From Flammeovirgaceae bacterium UBA976 (GTDB lineage Bacteria; Bacteroidota; Bacteroidia; Cytophagales; Cyclobacteriaceae): DNA of 64,000 nucleotides. A model generated the notes under the pieces. That model searched no databases, was not told where the DNA came from, and saw only the letters and a program-made list of their open reading frames with translations. The stretch spans positions 1 to 64,000 of the forward strand of contig DBBU01000054.1 in assembly GCA_002292365.1 (NCBI GenBank), written 5' to 3'. The position numbers and the translations under genes were made by a program. Below are positions 55,932 to 64,000 of the stretch, in pieces. Position 1 is the stretch's first letter. Each line of letters opens with the position of its first letter.

Positions 55932-57284
55932 TCAGTGGTTGGGTGTGAGTATTCTAGGAATGGTCATTAGTTCTGTCTGTCTACCATCAATGTAACGTAC
56001 TGCATCACCATCAAAATAGGCATCTTCTTCCAGCATAATTCTGATTTCTTTATTCCATTCTTTTATAAAGGAGGCATTGTTGAGTTCTATTGAATAAGCC
56101 GTTTGGGGATAAAGTGGATAATCTCCTGCAATAAGAACTCCCTCTTGCTGATCCCACATCCCAATGGTGGGACCGGCGGCATGTCCATGATAGCCTATAG
56201 GGTGGGTGTAGATCGTAGGTTTTAATCCGATATTTTGAGCTTCAGTGAGAGACTGTTGCAAAATTTCATTTCCAGTTCTTCCAGTTTTAAAGTTATTCAA
56301 TAAAACATCTTGTACTTGATTCCCTTGTGCAAATGCTTTCACTAAAAAATCAGGAGGGTTTGTTTCACCTGATTTAAGAACGTACGCATGTTGCTGGGTA
56401 TCTGTATTGAGTCTCAAATAAGTGATTCCAAAATCAACATGAAGTAGATCACCTGGCAAAATAATTTCATCTTCTGGTCGATCAGAAAAAGATCTGAGAT
56501 GCTCAAAAGAGGCCACATCTTTTCTTTGAATAGATACCGAGGGATGAAACCAAGTGGAAAAACCCGCAGATTTTATTTTGTCCCGATACCACCAGACTAC
56601 ATCATCTGTTGTGGTGATGCCTGGTTGAATCACTTTTTCTGAAAAACCTTCTGCAATGATTTGATGAGCCATCCTTACGATATTGGGATATACGATCATT
56701 TCGCCTTCCGTTCTAGTTTCAAGCCATCCAATCCCTAGCGACTCTGCACTGATGAGTCTTTTTATGTACTTAGCTTCTAAAGTAGAGGTAAGCATGTCAT
56801 AGTGGGTCGCACTTAAGCCATCTGCATGACCATAAGTGATCGATTTATTGATCCCGATTTTTTTGGGATCTTTTTCTTTGATCAAAGCAGCCAATGCTTT
56901 CCACTGGTCAGGCTGTGTTTCCTTATCCCAAACTTTCCGAAAGAGGTCTCCAACAGCATACCTCGCCATAGCCATGGTTTCCAATGGTTTTTGATTACCA
57001 GGATCATAAATGACTAAAATGGTTGTCCGTCTGGCAGATTGCCATGTGGATGGGAGCATGGTTCGCAAAATGGGATCTTCATTGTATTCACGTGCAATGA
57101 TCAACCACATATCGATGCCCGTTCTTTTCATTAAATCTGGGAGTACTGTGGCCATGCGTTCTTTAAGCCAACGATCGACAATTACTGCCCGCTCCTTCAT
57201 ATCCAATGTTTTGGGCATATAACTGTTTTGGGCGTATAATGTAAAAGAAAGGGTTAGAATCAGGCTGAAAATTAATACTCTCAT
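55932..57284 (-). CDS. Secreted M24-family (Xaa-Pro dipeptidase-like) peptidase
   Basis: A 450-residue protein with a signal peptide (cleavage near LYAQN), an N-terminal creatinase-like domain and a pita-bread domain. Metal ligands can be followed as LLHVDFGITYL, the NTDTQQH Asp, His in HPIGYHGHAAG, Glu in AYSIELNNAS and Glu in IMLEEDAYFDG. The first Asp is conserved. The region around the second Asp (usually DxTR) reads DTQQH and is atypical, so activity or specificity may differ. It is a second Xaa-Pro-type enzyme beside the cytosolic one at 14681, but exported. Confidence 0.87.
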   Translation of the reverse strand: MRVLIFSLILTLSFTLYAQNSYMPKTLDMKERAVIVDRWLKERMATVLPDLMKRTGIDMWLIIAREYNEDPILRTMLPSTWQSARRTTILVIYDPGNQKPLETMAMARYAVGDLFRKVWDKETQPDQWKALAALIKEKDPKKIGINKSITYGHADGLSATHYDMLTSTLEAKYIKRLISAESLGIGWLETRTEGEMIVYPNIVRMAHQIIAEGFSEKVIQPGITTTDDVVWWYRDKIKSAGFSTWFHPSVSIQRKDVASFEHLRSFSDRPEDEIILPGDLLHVDFGITYLRLNTDTQQHAYVLKSGETNPPDFLVKAFAQGNQVQDVLLNNFKTGRTGNEILQQSLTEAQNIGLKPTIYTHPIGYHGHAAGPTIGMWDQQEGVLIAGDYPLYPQTAYSIELNNASFIKEWNKEIRIMLEEDAYFDGDAVRYIDGRQTELMTIPRILTPNH

Positions 57285-57703
57285 ATCTGTAGATAAGTTT
57301 AAGATGCAGTTAAAATTGTATTATTAATTTCAATTGAAAAAATAAATAACGGCAAAATTGAATTTAACGTAAGATAAGCTAGGAAAATGATTTTCTTGAT
57401 TTTTGAAAGGCCTATTTAAAGATCAAAGAACTTTATCACTGAGTATTGAATAGGATCTACTTTTGGATTTAGTATTAGAGATGGAGATAGTACAGCTCTC
57501 TTCATAAATAGCTGACTAACTTCATCACTCTTCTTCGGCATTATCCATTTCAGAAACACCATAAATTTTGTTTAAGTAGGGTTCACGAAAATTTCCTCAA
57601 ATCCTAAAAAAGAAGTATAAATTTTTTATTTAAATAAGTAGATTCAAGGATTCTTTTTAGATAGGTTTTTTGGCTATTTTTGCAATTTATAGATTGTATA
57701 AAT
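57285..57703. other. AT-rich intergenic region upstream of the CBS gene
   Basis: No intact gene, RNA or repeat is evident. A minus-strand fragment in one frame reads FREPYLNKIYGVSEMDNAEEE before a stop, which looks protein-like but has no start. The TATTTTTG -7 box of the CBS gene lies at 57675-57682. Confidence 0.4.
57675..57682 (+). promoter_or_regulatory. -7 box of the cystathionine beta-synthase gene
   Basis: TATTTTTG matches TAnnTTTG. Transcription would begin near 57687, so the ATG at 57704 (leader about 17 bases), rather than a TTG at 57680 inside the box, is the start. Confidence 0.45.
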
Positions 57704-59077
57704 ATGAAATACTATAACAGTATTGTGGATACTATTGGTAAGACGCCACTGGTAAAGTTGCATCACGTGTCCAAGGGTGTTCAAGGTACGATTCTTGTGA
57801 AAGTTGAATATTTTAATCCGGGTAATTCAATAAAGGATCGAATTGCAGTCAAAATGATTGAAAATGCCGAGAAAGAGGGGCTCTTAAGGCCAGGAGGTAC
57901 CATTATTGAAGGAACTTCGGGAAATACGGGTATGGGCTTGGCGTTAGTGGCGCAATCAAAAGGTTACAAATGTATTTTTACCTTAGCAGATAAGCAATCT
58001 CAAGAAAAAATAGATATTTTAAGGGCTGTGGGTGCAGAAGTTATTGTTTGCCCCACTAATGTTGAGCCTTCAGATCCACGTTCTTACTATTCGGTTGCTA
58101 AAAAATTAAATAAAGAAATTACCAATTCTTTTTATCCGAATCAATATGATAATCCCGGAAACTGGACGGCCCATTACGAAACAACGGGTCCAGAAATATG
58201 GTTGGATACTATGGGTAAAGTTACGGTCTATGCTGCGGGTATGGGTACCGGAGGAACGATCAGTGGGACTTCAAAATATTTGAAAGAACAAAACCCATCT
58301 ATAACTACCTTAGGTATCGACTCATACGGCTCCGTTTTCAAAAAATTTAAGGAAACAGGAACCTTTGACGAAAGTGAGATTTATCCCTATTTAACTGAAG
58401 GTATCGGAGAAGATATTTTACCTGAGAACGTAGATTTTGGCATGGTAGATCAAATTGTTAAGGTGACCGATAAAGATGCTGCGATTATGACCAGGAGATT
58501 GGCTAGAGAAGAAGGATTGTTTGTAGGATGGTCGTGCGGTTCTGCTGCTTTTGGAGCCATAGAATGGGCCAAAACTAATCTTAAAGAAAACGAAGTCATG
58601 GTGATTATTTTACCCGATCATGGCACCAGATACTTAGGTAAAATATATAATGATAACTGGATGAAGGATCATGGATTCATTGAGTCAAGAAAATTTGCCT
58701 CTGCCAAGGATATAATTAAGAATAGAGATTATCCTGTAACTCTCTCAACGATTGATAAAAACATTACTGTAGGAGAAGCCATTGTTCAGATGAATGAGAA
58801 AGGAATTGATCAAATACCTGTGACTGAAAATGGGGACTTTGTGGGAAGCCTGATTGACTCAAAAGTTCTAAAGCAATTAATTGAGAATCCAGATATCAAG
58901 AACAAACCCGTTGCGCAGGTGATGGATCCCTCTTTTCAGTTTGTGTCGATGAATAATACTTTAGATGTATTATCATCATTAATTTCAAAGGAAAATAGAG
59001 CACTTCTGATAAGAGATGAATTGCAAAAAGTCCATATCATTACACAAAGTGATTTATTAATGGCTATGAGTCATTAA
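57704..59077 (+). CDS. Cystathionine beta-synthase with C-terminal CBS pair
   Basis: A protein of about 457 residues. The PLP-dependent fold II domain carries the Schiff-base Lys44 in NPGNSIKDRIA, the GTSGNTGMGLA loop, and GTGGTISGTSKYL. The last 120 residues hold two CBS motifs (KNITVGEAIVQMNEKGIDQIPV and NTLDVLSSLISKENRALLI regions), the regulatory pair of bacterial and eukaryotic CBS. It condenses serine with homocysteine to cystathionine, pairing with the gamma-synthase/lyase at 52885. Cysteine synthase is the alternative, but the CBS tail argues for cystathionine formation. The next gene begins 23 bases downstream, so a shared transcript is possible. Confidence 0.9.
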   Translation: MKYYNSIVDTIGKTPLVKLHHVSKGVQGTILVKVEYFNPGNSIKDRIAVKMIENAEKEGLLRPGGTIIEGTSGNTGMGLALVAQSKGYKCIFTLADKQSQEKIDILRAVGAEVIVCPTNVEPSDPRSYYSVAKKLNKEITNSFYPNQYDNPGNWTAHYETTGPEIWLDTMGKVTVYAAGMGTGGTISGTSKYLKEQNPSITTLGIDSYGSVFKKFKETGTFDESEIYPYLTEGIGEDILPENVDFGMVDQIVKVTDKDAAIMTRRLAREEGLFVGWSCGSAAFGAIEWAKTNLKENEVMVIILPDHGTRYLGKIYNDNWMKDHGFIESRKFASAKDIIKNRDYPVTLSTIDKNITVGEAIVQMNEKGIDQIPVTENGDFVGSLIDSKVLKQLIENPDIKNKPVAQVMDPSFQFVSMNNTLDVLSSLISKENRALLIRDELQKVHIITQSDLLMAMSH

Positions 59078-59100
59078 GCTGATTGGAAGTACTTAAAGTG

Positions 59101-62100
59101 ATGATCATGTTTAGAAAATTTTTATTCATTTTCTTATTTATATCTATACCTTTTTTGTCTGGTGCACAATTGAGAATAAATGAATTTATGGCCTCTAATC
59201 TAAGTGGTATTGAAGATCCTATGTTGGGTCAAACTGGTGATTGGATTGAGCTATATAACGCAGGAACAACGCCTCTTAATTTGTCTGGTTATTATCTTAC
59301 AGATAACTTAAATAAACCAGATAAATGGTCATTGCCAGCAGGTACCGTGATTGAGGCAGGTAGCTATTTATTGTTTTGGGCTGATGGGGAAGCCGTTGCT
59401 GATCATACCAATTTTAAACTTTCTGCCAGCGGAGAATCCATAGGCGTTTTCAACGCTGAACTTGATGTCGTTGATTCCATTACTTATCCGAAACAGCGAT
59501 CAGATATTTCTTACGGTAGGAATGATGAAGAATGGGTATTCTTTGAAATTCCAACGCCCGGAGCCCAAAATGAAGCCATCTTTTATTCGGATTATGTAAT
59601 GAGTGTACCTTCTTTCTCAAAGCCGGGAGGCCTCATGGAGGGTGCCCAATCGATCGAATTAAGTACAGATTTTGGAGGAGATATTAGATATACCCTTGAT
59701 GGATCATGGCCTGATGACAGTTCATTCCTTTATTCAGCGCCTATCTCTTTTCAAGAAAACACGATTATCAGGGCAGCCATCTTTAAGGTCAATCAGCTTC
59801 CAGGACCAGTGCAAACACATTCTTATTTTGTAGATCCAGAATTCTATGAAAATGAGTTACCTATCATCTCAATAACAGGAGATCCAGACGATTTTTGGGA
59901 TACATACAAGGGGATTTATGTACAAGATTTTAAGCCTGACTGGGAAATCCCCATCAATATTGAGTTTTTCGAGAATTTTGGAGAAGATCGGGCTTCTTTT
60001 AATGAATTGGCAGGAACTAAAATTAATGGATTGATGTCCTGGCAGCTACCTCAAAAAATGCTGGGCATCTATTTTAAAAATAAATATGGCATCAATAGTT
60101 TAGATTATCAACTCTTTAGAGATCGGTCACGCAATGAGTTTGAAAATTTCGCTTTGCGTGCAAGTGGGAGTGATTGGGGTCAGGCATTTTTACGTGATCC
60201 TTTAAGCGCTAGAATAGCTGAGGGCAATATGAAGCTTGCAAAAAGCGGTTATCGTCCTGTAATTCTTACCATTAATGGGGAATATATGGGGATTCATAAT
60301 ATGAGATCTAAAATTAATAGTTCATTTATTTCACAAAAAATAGATCTTTCATATAATGAGTTCGATATGGTTGAGCATGGAGACTATGCTGAAGTGGGTG
60401 ATTTAATTGCTTATAACCATTTATTGGAAGTTTTGAGTAAAGACCTTTCTGTTCAATCCAATTTTGATCAAGTCGAAGACCTTGTCAATATTGAGAACTA
60501 TGCTGATTATGTCATCATGCAGATGTTCTTGGTAAATATATCTTTTAATCACAATGTCATGGCATGGAAGCCCAAATCAAATGGGAAATGGGAATTTATT
60601 TTGGCAGATTTCGATCGTGGTTTTCAAAATCAACATTTTTTAATAGAATGGTTTATTGAAGAAAATAATCTACTAATAGATCGCATGCTCAAAAATGATG
60701 GATTTAAAACGTATTTTTTTAAAAGATTCGCAGATCATTTGTATACTACGTTTAATTCAGAGAGAATAAGTGAAATTGTGGCTAATTACAAGAAGGCCAT
60801 TGACAAAGAAATGCCCAAACATATTGAAAAATGGAGGGGTACACGTTCTGATTATTACGGAGAGGCTTTGTCTTCCTATGAGATATGGATTAAAGAAGTA
60901 GAAGATTTAAACAAGTTTGTGGTTGAGAGAAGGGAGAACGTTTGGGCAGATTTTGAGAATTATGGATTTAATGCCCGTATTGAATTAGGCATTGGTGTGT
61001 ATCCGGAGGATGCTGGGCAAGTTACGCTAAACGGCTTGCCTGTAGAAACCAACGAAGCCCTTTCTCGATATCTCGAAAATGAAGCTTTTAATTTAGAAGC
61101 CACCTCCCAATTGGGTTTTGAATTTGTAGGATGGTCGCATACACCGGGGGGAGCCACTATCGATGTTAAAACTAATATTGAGGTGATTGCTAGAGAAAAT
61201 GTCAATTATTATGCCGTGTTTGAGGCCAATGAAGTTTGTTTGATACCCTCATTGATAGACGGCACTACAGTGCTCAATAAAGAATGTAGTCCATACTTCA
61301 TGAATACAGACGTATGGATAAAAGAAGCGGCTGTTTTGATGATTGAGCCGGGCGTGGAGATACGCATTGCAGAGGGTGTTAATTTCATCGTTAATGGAGC
61401 AATCATTGCCGAGGGAAATCAGGAAGAAGGGATTGTCTTTAAGGGCTTGGTAGATCAAGAGGCCTGGGGAGCTATTACTTTACTTAATTCTTCGGATACT
61501 TCTATTTTTAATTTTGTGACGATTAAAGATGCTTCTATAGGATCGATCCCTCCCCGAGACAAGGGAGCCTTGTCTTTATTTAAAGCCAATGCTAAGCTTA
61601 ATCACTTCAACATTACCGAGGTTTATAACAATCCTATTTTTGCGCAGTATTCATGGGTCTCTTTGGACAATAGTATTTTACAATCTAAAATCACAGGTGA
61701 TTTAATTAATGTTAAGTACGGTAATAGTTTTATTCAAAATACGACCTTTATAGGGAATTCGCAACCTGATACGGACGGTATTGACTACGATGCAATTAAT
61801 GATGGAGAAATTAAGAATTGTCATTTTTATGATTTTATGGGATCTAATAGCGATGGTATTGATATTGGAGAAGGCTGTAAAAACATTAAAATTGACAGCG
61901 TGATCATTTATAATATTACTGACAAAGGTATTTCTGTAGGTCAAAAGTCTAGCGTTTCCATAAATCATGCTCTCATCTTTAATACAGGAATAGGAGTCGC
62001 GGTTAAGGATTCTAGCTGGGCGAGAATTGAAAATAGCACTTTTTACAATAACCGTCAGGGTGTGGCAAGTTATGAGAAAAATCCAGGTATAGGAGGAGGA

Positions 62101-63036
62101 AATATGGTAGTCAATCAGAGCATTATTTCTAATTCGGCAAATACACCTTTTTTGGTAGATGTATTTTCTACTTTAGTCATCAATAATAGTATTTCAGATA
62201 CCGATGTAATGCCGGGTAATGATAACAGCCTAACCAATCCCCAATTTAAAGCTCCTGGAGATCACGATTTTAGTTTGATGCCCAGCTCTCCTGCGCTGCT
62301 AGATAATCCAACGGATGATCGAATTGGGGCACCGAATTATGTGGTTGATGCGTTGAAGAATATTCTAATGGTACAAATCTATAACGATACTACAGGAATA
62401 GGTAAACCAGAATTTATTGCTTTATTTAATCCAAACTTGGTGCCAGTTGATTTGAATGGCTATCAATTTACAGATGGTATAACACATATTATCCAGGAAG
62501 CTCCCTTGCTTGAACCTCAGGATACTATGTGGATTTCTGCACTTGAATCAGGGTTGTACTGGCCGAGCACAGTCAATGTCCAAGCTTGGTCGTCTGGTAA
62601 GTTGGCGGACAATGGGGAAAAAATTACTTTAGAAAATAGCTACGGTATCGTGATAGACCATGTGAATTTAAGGTCTAACAACGGATGGCCTGTCTATGAA
62701 AATGAAAGAATATTATCTCTCAAAGAGGTGTCAATGGACAATCATATTGGGTCGAATTGGTACTATATAGAAAATAAAGCGGAGGTCATAGCTGGTTTTT
62801 CTACAATTGGTATTTCTCATATATATCCAAATCCTGCCAGAGATTGGGTAGAAATCCTTTTAACATCATCTGAACCCATTAAAATCGTCATTTATTCATT
62901 AGATGGTGCAATAGTAGATGTCAAATTCACTCAGAAAGCTGATAAGGGTGAGGTACGCGTTCCGTTAACTGGATATCCAAAAGGACTCTTAATATTTCAA
63001 ATAGGTAATGAATACCGCCGGATCATTCATCGTTAA
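59101..63036 (+). CDS. Large T9SS-secreted multidomain protein: lamin-tail, CotH kinase and beta-helix domains
   Basis: A protein of about 1311 residues with a signal peptide (ending SGAQ). In order: lamin-tail domain (RINEFMASNLSG to about 155), chitobiase-like Ig fold with DIRYTLDGSWPD (about 190-250), a CotH-like kinase domain (about 255-640; INGEYMGIHNMRSKI and WEFILADFDRGF hold likely ATP/metal residues), an InlB-type repeat (FEFVGWSHTPGG), a right-handed beta-helix (about 720-1090), a second lamin-tail-like domain, and a T9SS sorting tail beginning with ISHIYPNPARDWVEI. It is thus exported to the surface through the gliding/Por system. It may phosphorylate or bind exported material; the substrate is unknown. 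ATG 59101 best matches the signal peptide. Confidence 0.88.
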   Translation: MIMFRKFLFIFLFISIPFLSGAQLRINEFMASNLSGIEDPMLGQTGDWIELYNAGTTPLNLSGYYLTDNLNKPDKWSLPAGTVIEAGSYLLFWADGEAVADHTNFKLSASGESIGVFNAELDVVDSITYPKQRSDISYGRNDEEWVFFEIPTPGAQNEAIFYSDYVMSVPSFSKPGGLMEGAQSIELSTDFGGDIRYTLDGSWPDDSSFLYSAPISFQENTIIRAAIFKVNQLPGPVQTHSYFVDPEFYENELPIISITGDPDDFWDTYKGIYVQDFKPDWEIPINIEFFENFGEDRASFNELAGTKINGLMSWQLPQKMLGIYFKNKYGINSLDYQLFRDRSRNEFENFALRASGSDWGQAFLRDPLSARIAEGNMKLAKSGYRPVILTINGEYMGIHNMRSKINSSFISQKIDLSYNEFDMVEHGDYAEVGDLIAYNHLLEVLSKDLSVQSNFDQVEDLVNIENYADYVIMQMFLVNISFNHNVMAWKPKSNGKWEFILADFDRGFQNQHFLIEWFIEENNLLIDRMLKNDGFKTYFFKRFADHLYTTFNSERISEIVANYKKAIDKEMPKHIEKWRGTRSDYYGEALSSYEIWIKEVEDLNKFVVERRENVWADFENYGFNARIELGIGVYPEDAGQVTLNGLPVETNEALSRYLENEAFNLEATSQLGFEFVGWSHTPGGATIDVKTNIEVIARENVNYYAVFEANEVCLIPSLIDGTTVLNKECSPYFMNTDVWIKEAAVLMIEPGVEIRIAEGVNFIVNGAIIAEGNQEEGIVFKGLVDQEAWGAITLLNSSDTSIFNFVTIKDASIGSIPPRDKGALSLFKANAKLNHFNITEVYNNPIFAQYSWVSLDNSILQSKITGDLINVKYGNSFIQNTTFIGNSQPDTDGIDYDAINDGEIKNCHFYDFMGSNSDGIDIGEGCKNIKIDSVIIYNITDKGISVGQKSSVSINHALIFNTGIGVAVKDSSWARIENSTFYNNRQGVASYEKNPGIGGGNMVVNQSIISNSANTPFLVDVFSTLVINNSISDTDVMPGNDNSLTNPQFKAPGDHDFSLMPSSPALLDNPTDDRIGAPNYVVDALKNILMVQIYNDTTGIGKPEFIALFNPNLVPVDLNGYQFTDGITHIIQEAPLLEPQDTMWISALESGLYWPSTVNVQAWSSGKLADNGEKITLENSYGIVIDHVNLRSNNGWPVYENERILSLKEVSMDNHIGSNWYYIENKAEVIAGFSTIGISHIYPNPARDWVEILLTSSEPIKIVIYSLDGAIVDVKFTQKADKGEVRVPLTGYPKGLLIFQIGNEYRRIIHR

Positions 63037-63136
63037 TCCATAGTTTTTTTACCTTCTCATTTATCAATTAAACTTGTATCTAATGGGAATCATGTTTACA
63101 TTTGATAAAAATAAATTTCTAACTCTTTGCTTGCAT

Positions 63137-63170
63137 AAGAGGCCATTTTATAAGTGGCCTCTTTCTTTTT
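63137..63170 (+). terminator. Rho-independent terminator before murI
   Basis: AAGAGGCCA (63137-63145) and TGGCCTCTT (63155-63163) form a perfect 9-bp stem with a 9-base loop, followed by TCTTTTT. It ends three bases before the murI ATG, so it either stops the upstream transcript or acts within the murI leader. Confidence 0.85.
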
Positions 63171-63173
63171 AAA

Positions 63174-64000
63174 ATGAATGAAGCAGGACCTATTGGTGTT
63201 TTTGACTCGGGATATGGTGGTTTGACTGTCCTCAAAGAACTAGTCAAAAACCTTCCCAAACACGATTTTCTGTATCTTGGAGATAATGCGCGTGCCCCCT
63301 ATGGACCGCGGTCTTTTGAGCGTATTTATGAATTCACCCTCGAAGGGGTAAAACATTTGTTTGATCAAGGTTGTTCTCTTGTTGTTTTAGCCTGTAATAC
63401 AGCTTCTGCAGAGGCCTTAAGAACTATTCAGCAGAAAGACCTGCCATATTTGGGAGCCCATAAAAGAGTATTGGGAGTTCTGCGGCCAACTACAGAAAGT
63501 GTTTTAGATTATACCCAAACGAAAGAGATTGGTATTTTAGGGACCCATGGAACGATTCGATCTAAGTCTTACCTAATCGAAATTAAAAAATTCTTTCCGC
63601 AAATTCAAGTACATCAACAGGCCTGTCCCATGTGGGTACCCTTGGTTGAAAATGGAGAGTTATTGGGTACAGGAGCAGCCTATTTTGTGGAAAAAGAAAT
63701 TCAATCTTTATTACAAAATGGGCCAAGTATAGATGCTATTTTTCTTGCGTGCACCCATTATCCGTTGCTGTATAATTTGATTCGTAGTAGAGTACCAGAA
63801 CACATAAACATCTATGGTCAAGCTGAGATGGTGGGTCCAAAATTGGCAACTTATTTATCGAGGCATCCTGAAATGGACATAAAATGTCTCAAAAATAGCA
63901 AAGTGAGTTTTAGAACAACGGATGACCCTGAAAATTTTGAAAGTCATGCGCAATTATTTTATGGTCAAACCCTTCATGCACAACGAGTAATTTTAGGCAT
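63174..64000 (+). CDS. murI: Glutamate racemase (partial, cut by window end)
   Basis: The reading frame from ATG 63174 stays open to the end of the window (about 275 codons) with no stop, so the C terminus is cut. The start IGVFDSGYGGLTVLKEL, the first catalytic Cys74 in VLACNTASAE and the second Cys in FLACTHYPLL are diagnostic of glutamate racemase. It supplies D-glutamate for peptidoglycan. A terminator hairpin sits immediately upstream, which is unusual for so close a start. Confidence 0.95.
   Translation, partial: MNEAGPIGVFDSGYGGLTVLKELVKNLPKHDFLYLGDNARAPYGPRSFERIYEFTLEGVKHLFDQGCSLVVLACNTASAEALRTIQQKDLPYLGAHKRVLGVLRPTTESVLDYTQTKEIGILGTHGTIRSKSYLIEIKKFFPQIQVHQQACPMWVPLVENGELLGTGAAYFVEKEIQSLLQNGPSIDAIFLACTHYPLLYNLIRSRVPEHINIYGQAEMVGPKLATYLSRHPEMDIKCLKNSKVSFRTTDDPENFESHAQLFYGQTLHAQRVILG

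Noticed and set aside
57420..57546. Minus-strand short frame beginning MPKKSDEVSQLF
   Set aside because: Only about 41 codons, no support from context, and AT-rich sequence gives such frames by chance.

Overview
The window is a chromosomal stretch from a Bacteroidota bacterium, probably a free-living, protein- and polysaccharide-using member of the Cytophagales/Saprospirales side of the phylum. The reasons are: a C-terminal type IX secretion sorting tail (gene at 59101), several -7 boxes of the Bacteroidota form TAnnTTTG, sparse Shine-Dalgarno sites, roughly 40% GC, and many secreted peptidases and lipoproteins. No rRNA, tRNA, CRISPR array, phage or insertion sequence was found.

Region by region. 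175-5797: a secreted beta-propeller (sortilin/BNR) protein and a secreted Ig-like repeat protein, separated by about 920 bp that may hold a decayed minus-strand gene. 5874-17715: a collagen-type peptide island. It carries a complete trans-4-hydroxy-L-proline to 2-oxoglutarate pathway (epimerase, FAD D-hydroxyproline dehydrogenase, DapA-type deaminase, semialdehyde dehydrogenase, plus a pyrroline-2-carboxylate reductase-like protein), an HMA-MauE membrane protein, and three peptidases (DPP4-type S9, Xaa-Pro aminopeptidase, M1). 17967-19681: a HEAT-like protein and a sarcosine-oxidase-type flavoprotein.

19730-29419 is the most unusual part: a polyamine/PspA membrane-stress island. The plus strand reads YjfI-like, PspA/YjfJ, a 47-residue two-helix membrane protein, a YjfK/DUF4178-like protein, a Ser/Gly-rich lipoprotein, a DUF350 (YjfL) protein and a membrane-anchored spermidine synthase. 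Facing it on the minus strand are SpeD, a Kv-type ion channel, a second spermidine-synthase-like membrane protein and a Tat-lipoprotein flavin amine oxidase. An XRE regulator with a tandem operator-like repeat stands at its head. Similar gene sets are known by comparative genomics (E. coli yjfIJKLMC), but the YjfC ATP-grasp ligase is not in this window.

29534-34681: a SorAB-type sulfite dehydrogenase pair, then divergent katG and oxyR with a shared operator region. 34732-43643: small or accessory genes (Kazal-domain lipoprotein, HMA protein with an outer-membrane barrel, protein tyrosine phosphatase, ankyrin protein), envelope and ribosome housekeeping (waaA, rsgA), and two clear pseudogenes: a GH5 cellulase broken by an amber codon and a frameshift, and a YigZ/IMPACT gene shattered by several frameshifts. 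43640-57284: cupin, 3'-5' exonuclease, NhaC antiporter, FAN1-like nuclease, UvrD/PcrA helicase, sulfotransferase, DAHP synthase, OsmC, cystathionine gamma-synthase/lyase, LOG protein, and secreted M20 and M24 peptidases. 57704-64000: cystathionine beta-synthase, a 1311-residue CotH/lamin-tail T9SS protein, and the start of murI (cut by the window edge).

A feature that cuts across regions: four genes (22521, 50242 minus, 50412, 52470) have TAnnTTTG exactly four bases before the ATG, which predicts leaderless transcripts.
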